Below, one piece after another: positions 29,278 through 40,778 of a stretch of 64,000 bases of DNA. The notes below the pieces were generated by a model. It had not been told where the DNA came from and ran no database searches. It saw only the letters and a program-made list of their open reading frames with translations. This stretch comes from Agarivorans albus (GTDB taxonomy: Bacteria > Pseudomonadota > Gammaproteobacteria > Enterobacterales > Celerinatantimonadaceae): assembly GCF_019670105.1 (NCBI RefSeq), contig NZ_AP023032.1, forward strand, positions 623,501 to 687,500. Direction: 5' to 3'. Both the position numbers and the translations under genes were made by a program. The first letter of the stretch is position 1, and each line of letters starts with the position of its first letter.

Positions 29278-29825
29278 ACACTCATACCTTGAGCATTATC
29301 AAGCTCGCCTTTTGCTTGCAGTATTAGATCGCAAAGCTCTCGAACCGCACCAAAACCGCCACGGGTTTGGGTGATAAGGTTGGCACGTTGTTTACACAAG
29401 GGGTGAGCATCTTGCACGGCTACACCTAAACCACAGTCGTGCATTACTGGGGTGTCGACCACATCATCACCAATATAGGCTACGTTTTCAGGAGCTAGTG
29501 ACAATTGTTCAAGCATTTGCTGGTAGGCGACGAGTTTGTCTTGTTGGCCTTGGTAGATACGAGTAATTCCTAAAGCCTGCATACGCTGTTGCACAATATT
29601 TGATTGGCGGCCGGTGATGATAGCGACTTCGACGCCGATATTCAGTAGCGCTTTAATGCCAAATCCGTCGTGGGTATGAAAGGCTTTAAGTTCTTCTCCG
29701 TCATTGCCCATATAAATGCGACCATCGGAGAAAACCCCGTCTACATCGCAAACTAAAAGTTTAATTTTTGCTGCCGCGTCAAAATTGCTTTGGCTAACCG
29801 CGCCATAGGGCGTGTTAATTGTCAC
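29274..29825 (-). CDS. kdsC: 3-deoxy-D-manno-octulosonate-8-phosphate phosphatase KdsC
   Basis: A 183-residue HAD-superfamily tetrameric phosphatase that releases Kdo from Kdo-8-phosphate for lipid A inner core synthesis. The HAD nucleophile and acid are D27 and D29 in CDVDGVFSDG. Motif II Thr is in IITGRQS and motif III/IV is IGDDVVDTPVM. The start is GTG at 29825, one base overlapping the kdsD stop, with no better in-frame alternative. It works directly after KdsD and KdsA. Confidence 0.96.
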   Translation of the reverse strand: MTINTPYGAVSQSNFDAAAKIKLLVCDVDGVFSDGRIYMGNDGEELKAFHTHDGFGIKALLNIGVEVAIITGRQSNIVQQRMQALGITRIYQGQQDKLVAYQQMLEQLSLAPENVAYIGDDVVDTPVMHDCGLGVAVQDAHPLCKQRANLITQTRGGFGAVRELCDLILQAKGELDNAQGMSV

Positions 29826-30790
29826 TAGTAAACTCCGGCTTGTAATAAGGTATGCATATTAAATGCACCCACAACGGCTTTATTGTTTAGCACAAACAAG
29901 CCGTTAATTGACTTGGTTTTCATTAACTTTAAGGCATCAAAGGCTAGCCAATTGTCGTCAATTACTTTGGGGTTCTGCGTCATCACTTGGCCAATTTGGG
30001 TATCGTGAATGTCGATGCGCTGATCAAGGATACGACGCAAGTCGCCATCGGTAAAAATGCCTGCCAGCTGCTGCTTAGAATCAAGTACTCCCACCATGCC
30101 TAAACCTTTGGCAGTGATTTCGAATAGCGCTTCGCGAATAGTTTGTTCGACTGTTACTAGCGGAATTTGTTCCCCAGTTAGCATTAAGTCGCTCACACTG
30201 AGTAGCAGTTTTTTGCCTAAAGTTCCGCCTGGGTGAGACAGGGCAAAGTCATCGGCTGTGAAGCCGCGAGCTTCCAATAAAGCAACTGCTAGAGCATCGC
30301 CCATTACTAAGGTAGCTGTAGAGCTTGCTGTTGGTGCTAGCCCTAAGGGGCACGCTTCACGTGGCACCGAGATGCATAAGTGATAGTTGGCCTGCTTTGC
30401 CATAGATGAGTTGGGGTTACTAGTCATGGCAATAGAGCGCACACCAATGCGGTTAAACACTGGGTAAAGAGACAATATTTCCTCAGATTCGCCTGAGTTA
30501 GACAAGGCTAATACGATATCGTCGGCGGCGATCATGCCTAAGTCACCGTGGCAGGCTTCGCCAGGATGGACAAAAAAAGCGGGTGTGCCAGTAGATGCTA
30601 AGGTGGCAGCAATTTTGTTAGCAATATGACCTGATTTACCCATGCCTGTGAGGATAACTTTACCCTTACAGGCCAGTATCATTTCGCAGGCAGCCGCAAA
30701 TTCTTGGTCGATATATTGGTGAAGGTTATCAATACCTAAGCTTTCAATTTCTAGTACTCGCTTAGCAACAGCGATGTAATCAAATGACAC
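29825..30790 (-). CDS. kdsD: D-arabinose 5-phosphate isomerase KdsD
   Basis: A 321-residue enzyme that converts ribulose-5-phosphate to arabinose-5-phosphate, the first step to Kdo. An N-terminal SIS sugar-isomerase domain (TGMGKSGHIANKIAATLAST; HPGEACHGDLGM) is followed by a tandem CBS pair (about residues 205-321). The start is GTG at 30790 with a strong AAGGGGAAG ribosome site. It is 39 bases downstream of yrbG and begins the Kdo-Lpt run. Confidence 0.96.
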   Translation of the reverse strand: MSFDYIAVAKRVLEIESLGIDNLHQYIDQEFAAACEMILACKGKVILTGMGKSGHIANKIAATLASTGTPAFFVHPGEACHGDLGMIAADDIVLALSNSGESEEILSLYPVFNRIGVRSIAMTSNPNSSMAKQANYHLCISVPREACPLGLAPTASSTATLVMGDALAVALLEARGFTADDFALSHPGGTLGKKLLLSVSDLMLTGEQIPLVTVEQTIREALFEITAKGLGMVGVLDSKQQLAGIFTDGDLRRILDQRIDIHDTQIGQVMTQNPKVIDDNWLAFDALKLMKTKSINGLFVLNNKAVVGAFNMHTLLQAGVY

Positions 30791-30829
30791 TCACTTCCCC
30801 TTAGTTTTAAAATTAGTGACAACAGCGGC

Positions 30830-31798
30830 TTATGCTAAGAATAATAGCATTTGGTAGCCTATGAAGCCGCTTAACAATAAGCCGCCTTCCCATCGAGAAA
30901 TCTTACGGCTTTTACCAAAACCCATGGCCATTACAAACAGCACTACGGTTACACCCATCATCACATAAAAATCGCGGCCCGCAGCGTTGGCGTCGATAGG
31001 ACCTGGCGCCAACATGGCAGGTACAGCCAATACAGCCAAAATATTGAAAAGGTTAGAACCAATAATGTTGCCTAAAACCAAATCGTCTTCTTTTTTTATC
31101 ACGCCTGCGATACAAGCAGCTAGCTCTGGCAAACTGGTGCCGATGGCAATGATGGTTAAGCCGATAACTAAGTCACTCATACCAAAGTAGCGGGCAATTT
31201 CGGAGGCCGAACCTACTAATAAGTCGGCGCTAAGAGGTAGCACTACCATACCTACTGCTAACCAAAACAATGCTTTACCAGTTGGCACATCATTGGGCAC
31301 TTCCGACTCTGCTTCCTCAACCATTGGGTCTACGGTGTTGCTATTACGTTGGCGTAGGGAGTTAACGATTAAGTAGGCCATAAGCGCTATAAATAAGGTA
31401 AGTAGAACAACCCCTTCAAGGTAACCCAGTTGTTGGTCGTGTAATACCCAGCCCGCTACTGCGGTAGCACCTAACACCATCGGTAATTCTCTAAACAGAG
31501 TAGAAGAAGATACCAGTAAGGGTTTGAGCAGCGCAGTTAAACCTAGAACCAAGGTAATGTTGGTAATATTAGAGCCAATGACATTACCCACCGCGGTATT
31601 CATTTTGCCTTCTAAAGATGCGGTGGCAGAAACCATAATTTCGGGCGCCGACGAGCCTAAGGCCACAATGGTTAAGCCAATAATCATTGGTGATAAACCA
31701 AAATTATTGGCGATAGCAGCCGCACCAAAAACAAAACGGTCGGCACTCCATACCAATAATGCTAAGCCAACAATTAACAATAAACATTCAACTAGCAT
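30830..31798 (-). CDS. yrbG: Calcium/sodium antiporter of the YrbG family
   Basis: A 322-residue cation exchanger with about ten membrane helices. It shows the two inverted alpha repeats of the family: GSSAPEIMVS with GNVIGSNITN, and GTSLPELAAC with GNIIGSNLFN. The acidic residues in these repeats bind the cation. The middle loop is acidic (VEEAESEVPND). It is divergent from mlaF, exactly as in E. coli. Substrate specificity is inferred from the family. Confidence 0.94.
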   Translation of the reverse strand: MLVECLLLIVGLALLVWSADRFVFGAAAIANNFGLSPMIIGLTIVALGSSAPEIMVSATASLEGKMNTAVGNVIGSNITNITLVLGLTALLKPLLVSSSTLFRELPMVLGATAVAGWVLHDQQLGYLEGVVLLTLFIALMAYLIVNSLRQRNSNTVDPMVEEAESEVPNDVPTGKALFWLAVGMVVLPLSADLLVGSASEIARYFGMSDLVIGLTIIAIGTSLPELAACIAGVIKKEDDLVLGNIIGSNLFNILAVLAVPAMLAPGPIDANAAGRDFYVMMGVTVVLFVMAMGFGKSRKISRWEGGLLLSGFIGYQMLLFLA

Positions 31799-31884
31799 GC
31801 AAGTCCTTAAATTAAAAAATATCCGCGATGCAAAAAAATCGAGGCATTGTCGGCATTTTCCCGGTAAAAGGGAAGAGTTTAGCC

Positions 31885-31913
31885 TTGAGTGTAAGCAATT
31901 ATCTCAATAATAT
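31885..31913 (+). promoter_or_regulatory. Candidate sigma-70 promoter of the mla operon
   Basis: TTGAGT (31885-31890), a 17-base spacer and TAATAT (31908-31913) give a plausible promoter. The expected start is near 31920, about 26 bases before the mlaF GTG. It was found by eye and matches the consensus at 4 of 6 positions in each box. Confidence 0.5.
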
Positions 31914-31945
31914 GTCTGCCTTGGCCAATCAAGATTGCTCACGGA

Positions 31946-32746
31946 GTGGCAGATAGTTTGATTGAAGTAAAACAACTGGCGTTTCAGCGCGGTGATAAAG
32001 TCATTTTTGATGGCTTGGACCTACATATCCCAACCGGCAAAGTGACAGCCATTATGGGGCCTAGTGGAATTGGCAAAACAACACTACTTAAATTAATTGG
32101 TGGTCAGCTAAAGCCGACTGCTGGCCAAGTGCTGATTGATGGTCAAGATGTTCATCAACTAAAGCGCAGTGATTTGTTCAAGTTGCGTAAACGTATTGGC
32201 ATGTTGTTTCAAAGTGGCGCTTTATTTAGCGACCTTAACGTTTTTGAAAATGTTGCTTTTCCATTGCGTGAACATACCAAGCTACCCGAGCCCGTGCTGC
32301 GTAACTTAGTGTTGATGAAATTGCAGGCAGTAGGCCTACGCGGAACAGCCGAGTTAATGCCTGGCGATTTATCTGGTGGTATGGCGCGTCGTGTGGCGCT
32401 AGCTCGTGCGATTGCTTTAGAGCCAGAAATTATTCTTTATGATGAACCTTTTGTTGGTCAAGATCCTATCTCGATGGGGGTACTGATTAAGCTTATTCAA
32501 GGTTTGAATCAAAGCCTGCAACTCACATCTGTAATCGTTTCTCACGACGTGAATGAGGTGCTAAGCATTGCTGATTATGTCTTTGTTATTGATGGCCACA
32601 GTGTTCTAGCACAAGGGACGGTTGAAGAAATTGCCAATAATCAAGACCCTCGTTTAGCCCAATTCCTGCAAGGTCAGGCTGATGGACCCGCGGCATTTCA
32701 CTATCCTGCTGAAGATTACGCGCAAGCATTAAAGGCGAGTTTATGA
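31946..32746 (+). CDS. mlaF: Phospholipid ABC transporter ATP-binding protein MlaF
   Basis: A 266-residue ATPase of the Mla system that maintains outer-membrane lipid asymmetry. Walker A GPSGIGKT is at residues 38-45; the signature is [12 protein letters not shown] and the Walker B segment is [13 protein letters not shown], with the FVGQDP motif typical of MlaF. The long C-terminal tail ([12 protein letters not shown]) is the segment that reaches the partner subunit in E. coli. The start is GTG at 31946; I found no in-frame ATG upstream. It overlaps mlaE by ATGA. Confidence 0.97.
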   Translation: MADSLIEVKQLAFQRGDKVIFDGLDLHIPTGKVTAIMGPSGIGKTTLLKLIGGQLKPTAGQVLIDGQDVHQLKRSDLFKLRKRIGMLFQSGALFSDLNVFENVAFPLREHTKLPEPVLRNLVLMKLQAVGLRGTAELMPGDLSGGMARRVALARAIALEPEIILYDEPFVGQDPISMGVLIKLIQGLNQSLQLTSVIVSHDVNEVLSIADYVFVIDGHSVLAQGTVEEIANNQDPRLAQFLQGQADGPAAFHYPAEDYAQALKASL

Positions 32747-33519
32747 TTGATGCTATTGCAGCCTTAGGCCGCAACACCTTATTACGTATTGGTGCGCTAG
32801 GGCGTGCCAGCTTAATGCTTTGGCATGCTCTACTATGTTTACCAAGCAAACAATTACTTAAAGATACTATCCGCCAGATTTACGTAGTAGGTGTGCAGTC
32901 TCTGCCTATTATTGTGGTTTCCGGTCTATTTATCGGCATGGTTCTCGCCCTACAGGGCTACCACATTTTGGTAGATTTTGGCGCCGAGACTAGTCTTGGT
33001 CCTATGGTGGCGTTGTCGCTGTTACGCGAGCTTGGCCCAGTGGTTACAGCATTGTTGTTTGCAGGTCGGGCTGGCTCAGCTTTAACGGCTGAAATAGGTT
33101 TGATGAAAACCACCGAACAGCTTTCGAGTATGGAAATGATGGCCGTTGATCCACTTAAACGGGTAATTGCTCCACGTTTATGGGCTGGTTTTATTGCCAT
33201 GCCGCTGCTTACTTTAATGTTCAACCTAGTAGGTATATGGGGCGGATTTTTGGTTGGTGTTGAGTGGCTTGGTGTGGATAACGGCAGCTTTTGGTCAATT
33301 ACCGCAGCTTCAATTGAATTTGGTCAAGACATTGGCAATGGCATTATTAAAAGCGCGGTGTTTGCTATAACAGTAGTTTGGGTGGCGTTATTTAATGGCT
33401 ACGATGCGATGCCGAGCGCTCAGGGAATTAGCCAAGCGACTACACGCAGCGTAGTGCATGCCTCTTTGTTGGTTTTAGCCTTGGATTTTGTACTAACCGC
33501 CTTGATGTTTGGCAGCTAG
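32743..33519 (+). CDS. mlaE: Phospholipid ABC transporter permease MlaE
   Basis: A 258-residue inner-membrane permease with an N-terminal interface helix and about five membrane segments. The conserved block [20 protein letters not shown] and [17 protein letters not shown] contains the coupling region that touches MlaF. It forms the MlaFEDB complex with its neighbours. It is coupled to mlaF and lies 14 bases upstream of mlaD. Confidence 0.97.
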   Translation: MIDAIAALGRNTLLRIGALGRASLMLWHALLCLPSKQLLKDTIRQIYVVGVQSLPIIVVSGLFIGMVLALQGYHILVDFGAETSLGPMVALSLLRELGPVVTALLFAGRAGSALTAEIGLMKTTEQLSSMEMMAVDPLKRVIAPRLWAGFIAMPLLTLMFNLVGIWGGFLVGVEWLGVDNGSFWSITAASIEFGQDIGNGIIKSAVFAITVVWVALFNGYDAMPSAQGISQATTRSVVHASLLVLALDFVLTALMFGS

Positions 33520-33533
33520 GTTTAGGGAATAAC

Positions 33534-34001
33534 ATGAAAGTAAATAAATTAGAATTGTCGGTTGGTTTGTTTGTATTGCTAGGCATTGCAGCCTTACTGA
33601 TCTTGTCACTAAAGATAGCTGATAGCCAATTAGGTAAAAATACCGATACCTACACCTTGTATGCTAAATTCGACAATATCGGCGGGCTAAAAGCACGCTC
33701 GCCAGTGAAAGTGGGCGGAGTGGTTGTTGGTCGTGTAGAGAAGATTCATCTTGATACCGAGGATTACATGCCAAAAGTCACCTTAAGCATGTATCGTCAA
33801 TATGGTTTTTACCCCGAGACCAGTTCATTGTCGATTCTTACAGCCGGCTTGTTGGGTGAGCAATATATTGGTCTGACACCGGGTTTTGTATTGGATGACA
33901 TTGAAGAGCTGAATGACGGTGATGTGATCGAAGACACCAAATCAGCGTTAGTACTTGAAGAACTAATTGGGCAATTCCTGTTTTCTATAACGGAGAAATA
34001 G
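33534..34001 (+). CDS. mlaD: Phospholipid transporter substrate-binding MCE protein MlaD
   Basis: A 155-residue protein with one N-terminal membrane helix (about residues 8-27) and a single MCE domain (about 38-118; family phrase YAKFDNIGGLKARSPVKVGG). Six copies form a hydrophobic ring in the complex. It is shorter than E. coli MlaD (183 residues) because the C-terminal helical tail is cut down. The late Leu-rich helix (ALVLEELIGQFLF) that forms the central pore is still present. Confidence 0.96.
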   Translation: MKVNKLELSVGLFVLLGIAALLILSLKIADSQLGKNTDTYTLYAKFDNIGGLKARSPVKVGGVVVGRVEKIHLDTEDYMPKVTLSMYRQYGFYPETSSLSILTAGLLGEQYIGLTPGFVLDDIEELNDGDVIEDTKSALVLEELIGQFLFSITEK

Positions 34002-34002
34002 C

Positions 34003-34644
34003 ATGTTTATAAGACGCTTGATGTTGGTAGTAACACTACTGTTTAGTGTTAGTGCTTTAGCTGAACAAGTAAACGAAAACCCCTATCGTTTGATGAGCTA
34101 TGTGGCAGAGCAAACCTTTAGTCGTTTGGCTGAAGTTGATCGAGACGCCGCGGATTCAGCTCAGCAAATTGAAGATATTGTGCGCGAACAATTAATGCCG
34201 CACATCGACTATCGCTACGCCTCTTTTGTCGTGTTAGGCAAGCAAATTAAAAAAACCACTAAGCCTCAACGGGTAGAGTTTACCGCCGCTTTTAAAGAAT
34301 ATTTGGTAAGCACTTACACTCAAGCTTTGGGTCAATACAAGCAACAACAAGTAAATATTGAGCCAGAACGCTCAGTAGAAGGAAAATCTAAAGTTGGCGT
34401 TAAAGCGCAATTTGTTGATGGTGAACGTCCACCGATCAAGTTGGAGTTTAAATTCCGTAAGCTTAAGAACAAAACACCTGACAGCCCCGACCGTTGGCTG
34501 GCCTACGATCTCATCGCAGAGGGTGTTAGTTTACTTTCAACAAAACAATCTGAGATGGATAGCCTGATTCGCGCCAATGGTATTGATGGGGTTATTAAGC
34601 TGCTACAAGACAAAAACTTTGCGGCTAATGAGTCTAAATCATGA
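34003..34644 (+). CDS. mlaC: Periplasmic phospholipid-binding protein MlaC
   Basis: A 213-residue soluble shuttle between the outer-membrane MlaA complex and MlaFEDB. The signal peptide ends at SALA|EQVNE (residue 20). The NTF2-like body has the family phrases MPHIDYRYASFVVLGK and FKEYLVSTYTQAL. It begins one base after the mlaD stop and overlaps mlaB by ATGA. No mlaA gene is in this window. Confidence 0.95.
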   Translation: MFIRRLMLVVTLLFSVSALAEQVNENPYRLMSYVAEQTFSRLAEVDRDAADSAQQIEDIVREQLMPHIDYRYASFVVLGKQIKKTTKPQRVEFTAAFKEYLVSTYTQALGQYKQQQVNIEPERSVEGKSKVGVKAQFVDGERPPIKLEFKFRKLKNKTPDSPDRWLAYDLIAEGVSLLSTKQSEMDSLIRANGIDGVIKLLQDKNFAANESKS

Positions 34645-34919
34645 AGGCAGAATTGAGCGTTGAGCAGCAGTGTTTATCGCTTAGCGGAGATTGGGATAGC
34701 CAACAAGTTGCACTTAAGTGGAACGAATTGCTGACTTGCCAAGCTCAAGAATTAGATCTTGCCAAGCTCAAGCGGATTGACTCTGCAGGAATAGCCGCTA
34801 TTATCACCGCCTTAAAACCGGAACCCAGTAAGCGCTTATTAATTAAGCGCTGTCCTGAACAAGCCAAGTTGTTATTTAAACTCTATGAGTTAGACAGCTT
34901 GCTGCACTTTGAAGATTAA
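34641..34919 (+). CDS. mlaB: STAS-domain protein MlaB
   Basis: A 92-residue cytoplasmic STAS protein that binds MlaF and is needed for assembly and activity of the transporter. The signature IDSAGIAAIITAL, with the conserved Ser-Ala-Gly loop, is clear. It is coupled to mlaC and followed 22 bases later by ibaG. Confidence 0.93.
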   Translation: MKAELSVEQQCLSLSGDWDSQQVALKWNELLTCQAQELDLAKLKRIDSAGIAAIITALKPEPSKRLLIKRCPEQAKLLFKLYELDSLLHFED

Positions 34920-34941
34920 CGCACTTAACGCGGAGCGAATT

Positions 34942-35196
34942 ATGCAACCAGAACAAATCGAAGAAATTTTATCGCAAGCGCTTGAGTTAGAGCATGTGCA
35001 AGTTAGTGGTGAAGGTAATCACTTTCAAGTTGTTGCTGTTGGTGCAATGTTTACGGATTTATCGCGAGTTAAAAAACAACAAGCGGTTTATGCACCACTG
35101 AAAGAGTACATTGCGAGTAATGAGATTCACGCTTTAGGAATAAAAGCGTTCACTCCTGATGAATGGCAAAAGCAACAGAAGTTTGGCCAATTGTAG
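34942..35196 (+). CDS. ibaG: BolA-family protein IbaG
   Basis: An 84-residue BolA-like protein (84 in E. coli) with the class II fold. BolA proteins act with monothiol glutaredoxins in iron-sulfur handling, and IbaG has been linked to acid stress. I chose the ATG at 34942, which has GGAG six bases upstream, over an in-frame upstream start at 34909. It sits between mlaB and murA as in other gammaproteobacteria, which is why some authors tie it to envelope homeostasis. Confidence 0.93.
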   Translation: MQPEQIEEILSQALELEHVQVSGEGNHFQVVAVGAMFTDLSRVKKQQAVYAPLKEYIASNEIHALGIKAFTPDEWQKQQKFGQL

Positions 35197-37555
<2,359 letters not shown>

Positions 37556-37610
37556 TTGTTCTTCTCCAGCTAGATTCTCAGCATAGCACGCAGATACTGG
37601 AGACAAAAGA

Positions 37611-37634
37611 AAAGGCGACTAATAAGTCGCCTTT
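37611..37634 (-). terminator. Intrinsic terminator after degQ
   Basis: A perfect 10-bp stem (37611-37620 with 37625-37634) is followed on the minus strand by TCTTTTG. It lies in the 97-base gap between degQ and degS. DegS may therefore be expressed separately or by read-through. Confidence 0.85.
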
Positions 37635-37652
37635 ATTGTTAATCATCTCAAT

Positions 37653-39020
37653 CTATTGAATGATTCGGTAGAGGTTTTCATCACCGCGTTGAATGTTTAC
37701 GGCTAGCACCTTGGGCTCGGTTTCTAAGAGGGCGCGCAAATCAGCGATACTAGTGATGCGAATTTTGTTGATGCCAATAATGATATCACCTTCTTCTAAG
37801 CCGTTAGCAAAGGCTTTAGAGTTACGCGCAACTTTATTGACTCGCACGCCTGATATGTCGGCGTCTTTACCGGTAGAACTCAAACTTGCGCCTTCAAGGG
37901 CAGGGTGCATTACCTTGGCATTAATGTTCTGCTCTTCTGCCTGCTGTAAGGTCACTTTAAAATCGATAGGTTTACCGTCTCTAATTGCGCCAATTTTAAT
38001 GGTTTTACCTGCGCCCATGGTGCCAATTTTGGCACGCAGTTCAGCAAAGCTTTTCACCTTTTTATCATCAACGGCAATGATGATGTCGCCTGGCTCAATG
38101 CCGGCTTTATCGGCCGCTGAACCCTGCATAACTTGGTTAACAAACGCGCCATGTTGCGAGTCGGTGCCAAAAGCCTTGGCTAAATCACTGTTAAGCTCGC
38201 CACCGGTTACACCCAGCACGCCGCGACGTACTTCACCAAACTCGATAATTTGATCCGCTAAGTTACGCACCATGTTACTTGGAATGGCGAAACCAATACC
38301 GATGTTGCCACCGTTAGGCGCAATAATTGCTGTGTTGATGCCAATAAGCTCACCGCGTAAGTTGATTAAGGCGCCACCTGAGTTACCGCTGTTAATCGCG
38401 GCATCGGTTTGAATGAAGTTTTCTAGGTTTTCAATGTTTAAACCACTTCGCCCCAATGCGCTCACTATGCCAGAGGTTACGGTTTGGCCTAGGCCAAAAG
38501 GGTTACCAATAGCAACAGTAAAATCACCTACACGAAGCTCATCAGAATCTGCCAGCTTAATATCAACCAGTTCATCGGCTTCTATTTGCAGTAATGCGAT
38601 ATCGGTATGACGATCACTACCCAATACTTCTGCTTCAAAGGTGCGGCCATCTTTGAGGGTGACAACAATCTCGTCAGCTTCGTGAATCACATGGTAATTG
38701 GTGATTACGTAACCCTTTTTCGCATCAACTACCACACCAGAACCCAGACCTTGAAAGGGGCGCTCTTGTTCGGCGTTACCTGGATTACCTTCTGGGCCGA
38801 AGAAGTACTTAAACAACTCTGGAAGTTGCTGTTGAGAAACCTTGGTGCCAGCAACAGAGATATTAACCACGGCGGGGGTGGCTTGTTCAAGCACTGGAGC
38901 TAAGCTGGGAAGTTCTTCGCCGCCCACTGAGAATGGTAGGGCAGCGTGAGCTTGGAAGGTATTGATGCCAAGAAACAGTGACAACAATACAATGACAAAT
39001 TTCTTAGTGGAAACACTCAT
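37653..39020 (-). CDS. degQ: Periplasmic serine endoprotease DegQ
   Basis: A 455-residue HtrA protease and chaperone, the same length as E. coli DegQ. The signal peptide is cut at AHA|ALPF (about residue 26). The triad is H in ITNYHVIHE, D in RHTDIALLQ and S in GNSGGALI. Two PDZ domains follow (about residues 260-350 and 370-450). It lacks the long LA loop insertion seen in DegP, which favours DegQ. The tandem degQ-degS arrangement is conserved. Confidence 0.95.
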   Translation of the reverse strand: MSVSTKKFVIVLLSLFLGINTFQAHAALPFSVGGEELPSLAPVLEQATPAVVNISVAGTKVSQQQLPELFKYFFGPEGNPGNAEQERPFQGLGSGVVVDAKKGYVITNYHVIHEADEIVVTLKDGRTFEAEVLGSDRHTDIALLQIEADELVDIKLADSDELRVGDFTVAIGNPFGLGQTVTSGIVSALGRSGLNIENLENFIQTDAAINSGNSGGALINLRGELIGINTAIIAPNGGNIGIGFAIPSNMVRNLADQIIEFGEVRRGVLGVTGGELNSDLAKAFGTDSQHGAFVNQVMQGSAADKAGIEPGDIIIAVDDKKVKSFAELRAKIGTMGAGKTIKIGAIRDGKPIDFKVTLQQAEEQNINAKVMHPALEGASLSSTGKDADISGVRVNKVARNSKAFANGLEEGDIIIGINKIRITSIADLRALLETEPKVLAVNIQRGDENLYRIIQ

Positions 39021-39050
39021 CTAAATACCTCAATAAACACATGTCATTAT

Positions 39051-39079
39051 AAAAAAGCAGGATCTTAATGACCCTGCTT
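39051..39079 (-). terminator. Intrinsic terminator after zapG
   Basis: A minus-strand stem of seven pairs (39055-39061 with 39073-39079), extended inward by a G-U and two more pairs, is followed by a T6 run on the minus strand. It isolates zapG from degQ. Confidence 0.85.
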
Positions 39080-39099
39080 AGTTTAAAAAGTTCAATGAT

Positions 39100-39504
39100 T
39101 TAGCTAGCTTTACGCTGAGCTTCGGTAAATAAACCAGATGGTTGATTAGAGTAATCTTTAGGTTGAGCTTCGCTTGATTCAACCGTTTCGTCTAGCTCTA
39201 ATTTTTCTTGATAATCGGCAAATAGCTGCGGTTGAGCTACGTCTTCACTGATTAATGATTTTGACTGGCTGGCCATATGTTCGTATATGCCTTGGTATTG
39301 CTTGGCCATGTCTTCGAGTAGCTGAGCACTGGTTGCAAAGTGCTCTTGAACTTGCTCTTTATAACTGTCTAGCTCAGCTTTATTTTGTTCGAGTTCTTGC
39401 TTCATATTGGCATCGCTACCAACCGGCTTTGATGCTATACGACTAAGGAAGAAGCCAATAGCGACACCAATAAGAAGAAAAATCATACTGCTAATTGCGC
39501 TCAT
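39100..39504 (-). CDS. zapG: Cell-division and envelope protein ZapG (YhcB/DUF1043)
   Basis: A 134-residue bitopic inner-membrane protein (132 in E. coli). The N-terminal helix (about residues 3-22, with ISSMIFLLIGVAIGFFLSRI) is followed by a long alpha-helical coiled coil and a disordered tail ending in GLFTEAQRKAS. It links envelope synthesis and division, and its loss affects cell shape in E. coli. I chose the ATG at 39504, with AAGGAAT upstream, over an in-frame extension to 39558. It is divergent from zapE. Confidence 0.92.
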   Translation of the reverse strand: MSAISSMIFLLIGVAIGFFLSRIASKPVGSDANMKQELEQNKAELDSYKEQVQEHFATSAQLLEDMAKQYQGIYEHMASQSKSLISEDVAQPQLFADYQEKLELDETVESSEAQPKDYSNQPSGLFTEAQRKAS

Positions 39505-39611
39505 ATTATTCCTTTGTTGGTCTTGATGAACTTTCAATATACTTGAGAATGCTTTCACATGGTACTATCAATTTTCGACTAATTTTAGCGGGTTCTGGGA
39601 ATAGGGAAAGG

Positions 39612-40727
39612 ATGACTCCACAGCAACAATACGAGCTAGATCTGCAAGCTCATGATTTTATAAAAGACAATGCCCAGGCATTTGCCGTTACTCAATTGCA
39701 ACGCGTATTTGATCAGTTGAGCGAAAGGCCCACTTCCGCTGCAGCTCCTTCATCTTTTTTTTCCAAGTTAAAAAGTCGATTTTCCAACGCAGATGTATCT
39801 ACTAAATCTCCTGTTCAAGGGCTTTACATGTGGGGAGGAGTTGGCCGAGGAAAAACCTACCTCATGGACACTTTTTTTAACTGCTTACCCCAGCAACGTA
39901 AAATGCGAGTGCACTTCCACCGTTTTATGCAGCGGGTGCATCAAGAGTTAAAAAGCTTAACTGCTCAAACTAATCCCTTAGAGGTCGTGGCAGATCGTTT
40001 ATATAAAGAGGCAGAGGTTATCTGCTTTGATGAGTTTTTTGTTTCAGACATTACCGATGCAATGATTTTGGGAACGCTATTCGAAGCGTTATTTGAACGA
40101 GGAGTAACGCTTGTTGCTACTTCAAACATACCGCCTGAAGATTTGTACCGAAATGGTTTGCAGCGCCAACGCTTTGTGCCAACCATAAAGTTGATTCAAC
40201 AACATTGCCAAATCATCAATGTAGATGGCGGCAGTGATTATCGAATGCGCACCCTTAATGAGGCAGAGATTTATCATTACCCCTTAGATCAACAAGCGGA
40301 GCAAAACTTAGCCCAATACTTTTTGCAATTGTCTAACGAACCGCGCCAAGCGCTAGGTCAGATTGAAATTAATCAGCGGATGATTAATTTTGTGAATGAA
40401 GCCGATAGTGTGTTACACGTTGAATTTAGTGAGTTATGTGAAGGGGCGAGGAGCCAGCTGGATTACATAGAACTAGCAAGGCTGTATCACACAGTGTTGT
40501 TATCGGGTGTAGTGGCAATGGGCGCTAAAAATGATGATGCCGCTCGACGCTTTATTGCTTTAATTGATGAGTTTTATGAGCGAAACGTTACTTTAATTAT
40601 TGCTGCTGAAGTACCCTTAGAAAAACTCTATCAGGGTGGGCGATTGAGTTTTGAATTTGAACGTTGTTTATCTCGCTTACAAGAAATGCAGTCTCATGAA
40701 TACTTGGAAAGAGAGCACTTACCTTAA
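39612..40727 (+). CDS. zapE: Cell division ATPase ZapE
   Basis: A 371-residue AFG1-family P-loop ATPase (375 in E. coli), a positive regulator of Z-ring constriction. Walker A is GGVGRGKTYLMD and Walker B is ICFDEFFVSDI, followed by the sensor phrase LVATSNIPPEDLYRNGLQR. The start chosen is ATG 39612 next to AGGGAAAGG. A longer in-frame version from 39495 would run into the zapG promoter region and is unlikely. Confidence 0.94.
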   Translation: MTPQQQYELDLQAHDFIKDNAQAFAVTQLQRVFDQLSERPTSAAAPSSFFSKLKSRFSNADVSTKSPVQGLYMWGGVGRGKTYLMDTFFNCLPQQRKMRVHFHRFMQRVHQELKSLTAQTNPLEVVADRLYKEAEVICFDEFFVSDITDAMILGTLFEALFERGVTLVATSNIPPEDLYRNGLQRQRFVPTIKLIQQHCQIINVDGGSDYRMRTLNEAEIYHYPLDQQAEQNLAQYFLQLSNEPRQALGQIEINQRMINFVNEADSVLHVEFSELCEGARSQLDYIELARLYHTVLLSGVVAMGAKNDDAARRFIALIDEFYERNVTLIIAAEVPLEKLYQGGRLSFEFERCLSRLQEMQSHEYLEREHLP

Positions 40728-40766
40728 ATAATCTTAATTAGGGGTGGTTTTTTTTTGTACTTCCCC

Positions 40767-40772
40767 TATAAT
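40767..40772 (+). promoter_or_regulatory. Consensus -10 box upstream of rplM
   Basis: TATAAT at 40767-40772 is a perfect -10 hexamer, 150 bases before rplM. A good -35 box is not visible at 16-18 bases. The start would be near 40779, giving a leader of about 140 nt. Confidence 0.5.
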
Positions 40773-40778
40773 CTTGCC

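Noticed and set aside
37693-38253. 186-residue open frame on the + strand
   Set aside because: Antisense to degQ, whose protease triad and PDZ domains are intact; its composition is that of a mirrored frame.
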